Assembly: GCA_025355395.1 (NCBI GenBank)
Contig: JANXZT010000267.1
Span: forward strand, 1 to 24,353
Origin: Betaproteobacteria bacterium
Lineage (GTDB): Bacteria > Pseudomonadota > Gammaproteobacteria > Burkholderiales > Casimicrobiaceae
DNA length: 24,353 nt
Direction: 5' to 3'
Shown: piece after piece, positions 20,852-24,353 of the stretch
Layout of the letters: every line of letters starts with the position of its first letter
How positions within the stretch are numbered: the stretch's first letter is position 1
The notes under the pieces: generated by a model
Told to the model about the DNA's origin: nothing
The model's input: the letters and a program-made list of their open reading frames with translations, nothing else
Database searches by the model: none
Made by a program: the position numbers and the translations under genes

Positions 20852-22885
20852 ATGGTACATGACACAACCCGCGCCATTCGCAAGGCGCCGGCCGCCGTCG
20901 TCAAGCGGGATGGGAAGATCGTGGACTTCGATCTCACCAAGATCGAGTCGGCGATAACGCGTGCCGGCGCTGCGGCCGGCGAACTTGCGGCCGCGGAGGC
21001 CGTGCACATTGCGCATCGTCTCACGCGCACGCTGGCGAAGCGCGCCGGGACCACGGCACTGGACGTTGAAGCAATCCAGGATGCGGTCGAGCAGGGACTC
21101 CTTCGCGCCGGCTATCTCAAAACGGCGCGCGCGTACATCGTCTATCGCGAGCAGCACGCCAAGCTTCGCAACGACAAGCAAACGATGGTCGACGTCGCGA
21201 CGTCGATCAACGAGTATCTCGAGCAGCAGGACTGGCGGGTCAACGCTAACGCCAACCAGGGCTATTCGCTGGGCGGGCTGATCCTCAATGTTTCCGGCAA
21301 GGTGGTCGCCAATTACTGGCTGTCGCACGTCTATGCGCCGGAGATCGGGCGCGCGCACCGCGACGGCGACGTGCACATCCACGACCTCGACATGCTGGCG
21401 GGCTACTGTGCGGGCTGGTCGCTGCGGCAACTGCTGCACGAGGGGCTCAACGGCGTGCCGGGCAAGGTCGAGGCGGGTCCACCGAAGCACATGTCGAGCG
21501 CGGTCGGCCAGATTGTCAACTTCCTCGGCACTTTGCAAAACGAGTGGGCCGGCGCCCAGGCGTTTTCCTCGTTCGACACTTACATGGCGCCGTACATCCG
21601 CAGGGATCGGATGACCTGCGAGCAGGTAAGGCAGTGTATCCAGGAGCTGATCTACAACCTCAACGTTCCCTCGCGCTGGGGCACGCAGACGCCATTCACC
21701 AATCTCACCTTCGACTGGGTCTGCCCGGAAGATCTGCGCGAGCAGGTTCCAGTGATCGCCGGCGAGGAGATGCCCTTTGCGTACGGTGATCTGCAGGCCG
21801 AGATGGACATGATCAACCGCGCCTACATCGAGGTGATGATCACCGGCGATGCCAAGGGGCGGGTCTTCACGTTCCCGATTCCGACCTACAACATCACGCC
21901 GGAGTTCGACTGGGATCACCCGAACACGGAAGCGTTGTTCGCGATGACCGCGAAGTACGGCCTGCCGTATTTCCAGAACTTCATCAACTCGGAGCTGAAG
22001 CCGAACATGATCCGGTCGATGTGCTGCCGGTTGCAGCTCGACCTGCGCGAGCTCCTGAAGCGCGGCAATGGCCTGTTCGGCTCCGCCGAGCAAACAGGTT
22101 CGGTCGGAGTGGTGACGCTGAACTGCGCCCGCCTTGGATACCTGTACCGCAACGACGAGGCCGCACTGTTCCGCCGCCTCGACGATCTGCTCGAGCTCGC
22201 CAAGCAAAGCCTCGAGGTGAAGCGCAAGGTGATCCAGTGTCACATCGATGGCGGGCTTTTCCCCTACACCAAACGCTATCTCGGTACGCTACGCAATCAC
22301 TTCTCGACCATCGGTGTCAATGGCATCAACGAAATGATCCGTAACTTCACGCACGATGTCGACGACATCACGACGGCGGCGGGCAACGCGCTCGCGTTGC
22401 GGCTCCTGGATCACATCCGTACCCGTATCGTCGGGTTCCAGGAAGAGACCGGGCACATGTACAACCTGGAAGCGACGCCGGCCGAGGGCACGACCTACCG
22501 CTTCGCCAAAGAGGACCGCAAGCGCTACCCCGGCATCCTGCAGGCCGGCACCGCGGAGATGCCCTACTACACCAACTCGTCGCAACTGCCCGTCGGCTTT
22601 ACCGACGACCCCTTCGAGGCGCTGGAGCGGCAGGAGCCCTTGCAGAAGAAGTACACCGGTGGAACGGTGCTGCACCTCTACATGAACGAGCGGATCTCCA
22701 GTCCCGACGCCTGCAAGAAGCTGGTGCGGCGGGCACTCGAGCGCTTCGGCCTGCCGTACATCACCATCACTCCAACGTTCTCAATTTGCCCGAAACACGG
22801 CTATCTCGAAGGCGAGCACAGATTCTGTCCCAAGTGCGATGTCGACCTGCTTGCGAAGAAACGCCGCGAGATGGCGCCCGCGTAA
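20852..22885 (+). CDS. nrdD: class III anaerobic ribonucleotide reductase, catalytic part without glycyl-radical motif
   Basis: The large part of the oxygen-sensitive enzyme that makes deoxyribonucleotides anaerobically, 677 residues. An ATP-cone regulatory domain covers about residues 12-105 (AVVKRDGKIVDFD). The barrel carries C186 (MLAGYCAGWS) and C391/C392 (RSMCCRL), the expected thiyl-radical region. The end holds the zinc-type site C646, H649, C659, C662 (ICPKHG and FCPKCD). A normal NrdD then continues to an RVxGY glycyl-radical loop; this one stops 15 residues after C662 without it. The missing part is encoded separately at 22982. The ATG at 20852 has GAGGG 7 bases before it; the open frame back to 20798 overlaps the promoter. 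The stop is a clean TAA. Confidence 0.92.
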   Translation: MVHDTTRAIRKAPAAVVKRDGKIVDFDLTKIESAITRAGAAAGELAAAEAVHIAHRLTRTLAKRAGTTALDVEAIQDAVEQGLLRAGYLKTARAYIVYREQHAKLRNDKQTMVDVATSINEYLEQQDWRVNANANQGYSLGGLILNVSGKVVANYWLSHVYAPEIGRAHRDGDVHIHDLDMLAGYCAGWSLRQLLHEGLNGVPGKVEAGPPKHMSSAVGQIVNFLGTLQNEWAGAQAFSSFDTYMAPYIRRDRMTCEQVRQCIQELIYNLNVPSRWGTQTPFTNLTFDWVCPEDLREQVPVIAGEEMPFAYGDLQAEMDMINRAYIEVMITGDAKGRVFTFPIPTYNITPEFDWDHPNTEALFAMTAKYGLPYFQNFINSELKPNMIRSMCCRLQLDLRELLKRGNGLFGSAEQTGSVGVVTLNCARLGYLYRNDEAALFRRLDDLLELAKQSLEVKRKVIQCHIDGGLFPYTKRYLGTLRNHFSTIGVNGINEMIRNFTHDVDDITTAAGNALALRLLDHIRTRIVGFQEETGHMYNLEATPAEGTTYRFAKEDRKRYPGILQAGTAEMPYYTNSSQLPVGFTDDPFEALERQEPLQKKYTGGTVLHLYMNERISSPDACKKLVRRALERFGLPYITITPTFSICPKHGYLEGEHRFCPKCDVDLLAKKRREMAPA

Positions 22886-22981
22886 ATCTCACCAAGCGAC
22901 GTCGAGACACGGAGAACGGCATGAAGCTGCTTCCCGGTGTCCCGGTGTCTCTTTGTTCATGCAGCCTGACAGGAGGAACCG
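22886..22981 (+). other. linker between the two parts of split nrdD
   Basis: The 96 bases are in frame with both flanking genes but contain further stops (TGA at 22922 and 22967) after the nrdD TAA, so read-through could not join the parts. They hold an inverted repeat GAGACAC/GTGTCTC (22904-22910 and 22945-22951) followed by CTTTGTT, and a tandem 8-bp repeat CCCGGTGT (22933-22948) in the right half. The stem with a long loop could be a weak attenuator or processing site that sets the ratio of the two proteins. The strong ribosome binding site AGGAGG (22971-22976) follows. Confidence 0.5.
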
Positions 22982-23179
22982 ATGAACACGATGACCGAAA
23001 CCAACCACCTCATCCTCACTCTGACCGACGACGAGCGCCAGCCTTGCGAAGTGTGGACCCGCGTGATGGGCTACCACCGCCCGGTCGCGTCGTTTAACAT
23101 CGGAAAGAAGGGCGAGCATCACGAACGGCGGTTCTTCCGCGAGGCGCGGGCACGTCTTGACGATTCCGGTTTGCGCTGA
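22982..23179 (+). CDS. stand-alone glycyl-radical domain of class III ribonucleotide reductase
   Basis: A 65-residue protein equivalent to the C-terminal glycyl-radical loop of NrdD. The segment WTRVMGYHRPVASFNIGKKG (residues 25-44) matches the family pattern RVxGY...P...N.GK, with G30 as the expected radical site. Residues 1-24 are an extra head not expected from a simple cut of NrdD. A perfect AGGAGG lies 5 bases before the ATG, stronger than the site of nrdD itself, so it is translated independently and perhaps in excess. NrdG, encoded directly downstream, would form the radical on this protein. It parallels YfiD/GrcA, the separate radical domain for pyruvate formate-lyase, but here the large partner has no copy of its own. 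Confidence 0.85.
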   Translation: MNTMTETNHLILTLTDDERQPCEVWTRVMGYHRPVASFNIGKKGEHHERRFFREARARLDDSGLR

Positions 23180-23183
23180 GCCT

Positions 23184-23894
23184 GTGCGCCGCGTGGGGCG
23201 CCCGTTGTGCGTCGGCGGTTTGACGCCGCTATCGACGACCGACTACCCGAGTTACCTGTCGGCAGTCGTGTTCTGCCAGGGTTGCCCGTGGCGCTGCGGG
23301 TATTGTCACAACCCGCATCTCCTGCCGGCACACGGAGCAAGCGAGATCGCATGGAGCGACGTTCTGTCGTTTTTGCGCCGGCGCCGAGGATTGCTGGACG
23401 CCGTCGTGTTTTCCGGTGGTGAACCACTCGCTCAGGCCGGACTCGCGGACGCCATGCGCACGGTCAGGCGCATGGGTTTTCGGGTGGGGCTGCACACCGG
23501 AGGTGGCTATCCGTCACGGCTGGCGGAGGTCCTGGCGCTCGTCGACTGGGTCGGTTTCGATATCAAGGCGCCGTTTGCCGAGTACTCGCGGATTACCACA
23601 GTTCGAGGCAGCGGTGATCGGGCGCTGGCCAGCGCGAAGCTGGTGCTTGGCAGTGGCGTCGCCTGTGAATTCCGCACGACCGTACATCCGCATCAGCACG
23701 ACGCGCGCGCGCTCGAGCGTCTGGCCGAGCATCTCGCCCTGCTGGGGGCGCGCAACTACGTCCTCCAGGAATTTCGTGCCGACGGCTGCGCGAATGCCGC
23801 GCTGCTCCGCGATTTGCCGGCACCGTTCCTGACCGAGTCCTGGTGCGCGAAAGTCGCGCCGAAGTTCGAATCGTTTGCGGTGCGCCGCGCGTAG
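23184..23894 (+). CDS. nrdG: anaerobic ribonucleotide reductase-activating protein (radical SAM)
   Basis: The radical-SAM activase that abstracts hydrogen from the glycine of the reductase. It has the cluster motif C34-x3-C38-x2-C41 in CPWRCGYC, followed by HNPHL, the SAM-binding VVFSGGEPL and later GFDIKAPF. At about 236 residues it is of the longer NrdG type (TTDYP...VVFCQGCPWRC) related to PflA, not the short E. coli form. The start is uncertain: GTG at 23184, 4 bases after the small glycyl-radical gene, gives the N-terminus normal for the family, whereas TTG at 23157 would overlap that gene by 23 bases. Neither has a strong ribosome binding site, so translation may be coupled to the preceding small gene. 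Confidence 0.9.
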   Translation: MRRVGRPLCVGGLTPLSTTDYPSYLSAVVFCQGCPWRCGYCHNPHLLPAHGASEIAWSDVLSFLRRRRGLLDAVVFSGGEPLAQAGLADAMRTVRRMGFRVGLHTGGGYPSRLAEVLALVDWVGFDIKAPFAEYSRITTVRGSGDRALASAKLVLGSGVACEFRTTVHPHQHDARALERLAEHLALLGARNYVLQEFRADGCANAALLRDLPAPFLTESWCAKVAPKFESFAVRRA

Positions 23895-23901
23895 CGCGTA
23901 G

Positions 23902-24353
23902 TCAAGCCGCGCGCTCGGCGGCGTGGATGTGCCAGTTCGCCGTTAACAGCGCCGCGAGCAGCAGCGCCGCGACGAGATTGTGCGCAAGCACGGCGGCCAG
24001 GGGTAGCTCCGCCAGCACTGCGCCCGCGCCCAGCGCGAGTTGGAGGACGATCAGCGAGGCAACGACAATGCCGAGACGGCGCGCGCCGCGCCCAATGCGG
24101 ATGAACGCAAGCGCGAGGAGCGCGGCGAACGCGAACACGACGTGGGCGCCCAGGCGATGCGCCCAATGCAGTGCCGCCAGGGTGGGCGGGCGCGCGAGCT
24201 CGCCGTCGGACCCGACGGCGAGCTCAGCAAAGGGGTTGAGGTTGGAGAGGAACGCGCCGTCCGGTATGTCGGCACCGCAAAGCGGGAAAGCGGGGCAGGC
24301 CAGCGCCGCGAACTTGGCGCTGACCAGCGCGCCGAGCGCGATTTGACAGATCG
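23902..24353 (-). CDS. ctaA: heme A synthase (CtaA/COX15 family), 5'-partial
   Basis: The C-terminal 149 residues of an integral membrane heme A synthase, which oxidises heme O to heme A for aa3-type oxidases. The frame is open to the right edge, so the ATG at 24138 is internal. Visible are QIALGALVSAKFAALACPAFPLC with the paired cysteines of the periplasmic loop, HWAHRLGAHVVF with the heme-ligand-type His pair, and AHNLVAALLLAAL with another conserved His, in a run of four membrane segments. It converges on nrdG with only 7 bases between, without a visible terminator. Its presence indicates that the organism also respires oxygen, so the anaerobic genes next to it would need redox control. 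Confidence 0.85.
   Translation of the reverse strand, partial: ICQIALGALVSAKFAALACPAFPLCGADIPDGAFLSNLNPFAELAVGSDGELARPPTLAALHWAHRLGAHVVFAFAALLALAFIRIGRGARRLGIVVASLIVLQLALGAGAVLAELPLAAVLAHNLVAALLLAALLTANWHIHAAERAA

Noticed and set aside
20804..22243. A minus-strand open frame of 479 codons opposite nrdD
   Set aside because: It matches no recognisable family, is rich in Arg/Val/Asp as antisense shadows are, and lies entirely over the conserved NrdD barrel.
20852..22885. The possibility that nrdD is a pseudogene truncated by a nonsense mutation
   Set aside because: The missing radical domain is present next door with its own start, strong ribosome binding site and conserved motif, followed by nrdG, which indicates a working split gene.
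22921..23097. Small frame beginning MKLLPGVPVSLCSCSL, resembling a lipoprotein signal
   Set aside because: It overlaps the glycyl-radical gene in another frame, has no ribosome binding site, and becomes His/Arg/Pro-rich shadow after about 20 residues.
1..24353. Search for CRISPR arrays, insertion sequences, integrase genes, tRNA or rRNA genes
   Set aside because: No repeat-spacer pattern, transposase or integrase motif, terminal inverted repeats or structural RNA was seen; the genes pack tightly with uniform composition.

Overview
The window reads as an anaerobic aromatic-degradation locus from a high-GC facultative anaerobe. The best fit is a denitrifying betaproteobacterium of the Thauera/Rhodocyclales kind; a Magnetospirillum-like alphaproteobacterium cannot be excluded. 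The basis is a complete Thauera-type (bcr, class I, ATP-dependent) benzoyl-CoA reductase operon, 4-hydroxybenzoyl-CoA reductase genes, 2-oxoglutarate:ferredoxin oxidoreductase, FNR/DNR-type operators, nitric-oxide-associated protein families, and an oxygen-sensitive class III ribonucleotide reductase beside a heme A synthase gene, which implies that aerobic respiration also occurs. No taxonomic marker lies in the window, so the assignment is inferred.

Layout. (1) 1-3295, plus strand: hcrA (5' end cut by the window edge) and hcrB, the molybdenum and FAD/[4Fe-4S] subunits of 4-hydroxybenzoyl-CoA reductase. (2) 3292-8706, plus strand: a run joined to hcrB by an ATGA overlap. It encodes a DUF2249 protein, a polytopic heme-oxidase/NnrS-like membrane protein, a hemerythrin, a tandem GNAT protein, a DUF59 Fe-S maturation-type protein, a second NnrS-like membrane protein and a hemolysin III/PAQR-family protein. 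Most of these families are linked to NO stress and Fe-S care. (3) 8788-16770, minus strand, transcribed had-oah-dch-bcrC-bcrB-bcrA-bcrD-fdx: the reductase, its ferredoxin and the three following steps that hydrate, oxidise and open the ring. (4) 16771-17016: a divergent control region with a perfect FNR-type palindrome and TGCA-containing direct repeats. (5) 17017-20708, plus strand: korA-korB, a ferritin-like diiron protein with a Lys-rich tail, and a RidA-family protein. (6) 20709-23894, plus strand: a control region with an FNR-type box and a candidate pair of NrdR boxes, then nrdD, a separate 65-residue glycyl-radical protein and nrdG. (7) 23902-24353, minus strand: the 3' part of a heme A synthase gene (ctaA/COX15).

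How the genes fit together. HcrAB (with an HcrC not seen here) feeds 4-hydroxybenzoyl-CoA into benzoyl-CoA. KorAB reduces ferredoxin with 2-oxoglutarate. The 2[4Fe-4S] ferredoxin passes electrons to BcrABCD, where BcrA/BcrD couple ATP hydrolysis to ring reduction. Dch, Had and Oah then convert the dienoyl-CoA to an open-chain CoA ester. Three FNR-type palindromes, before the hemerythrin gene, between had and korA, and before nrdD, suggest one anoxia/NO-responsive regulon over the whole window.

The most notable observation is that the class III ribonucleotide reductase is split. The 677-residue NrdD ends just after its zinc-site cysteines and has no glycyl-radical motif. That motif (RVMGY) lies in a separate small gene with its own strong ribosome binding site, 96 nt downstream and in the same frame, behind three stop codons. 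This resembles the separate glycyl-radical spare part YfiD/GrcA of pyruvate formate-lyase, but here it appears to be the constitutive arrangement.
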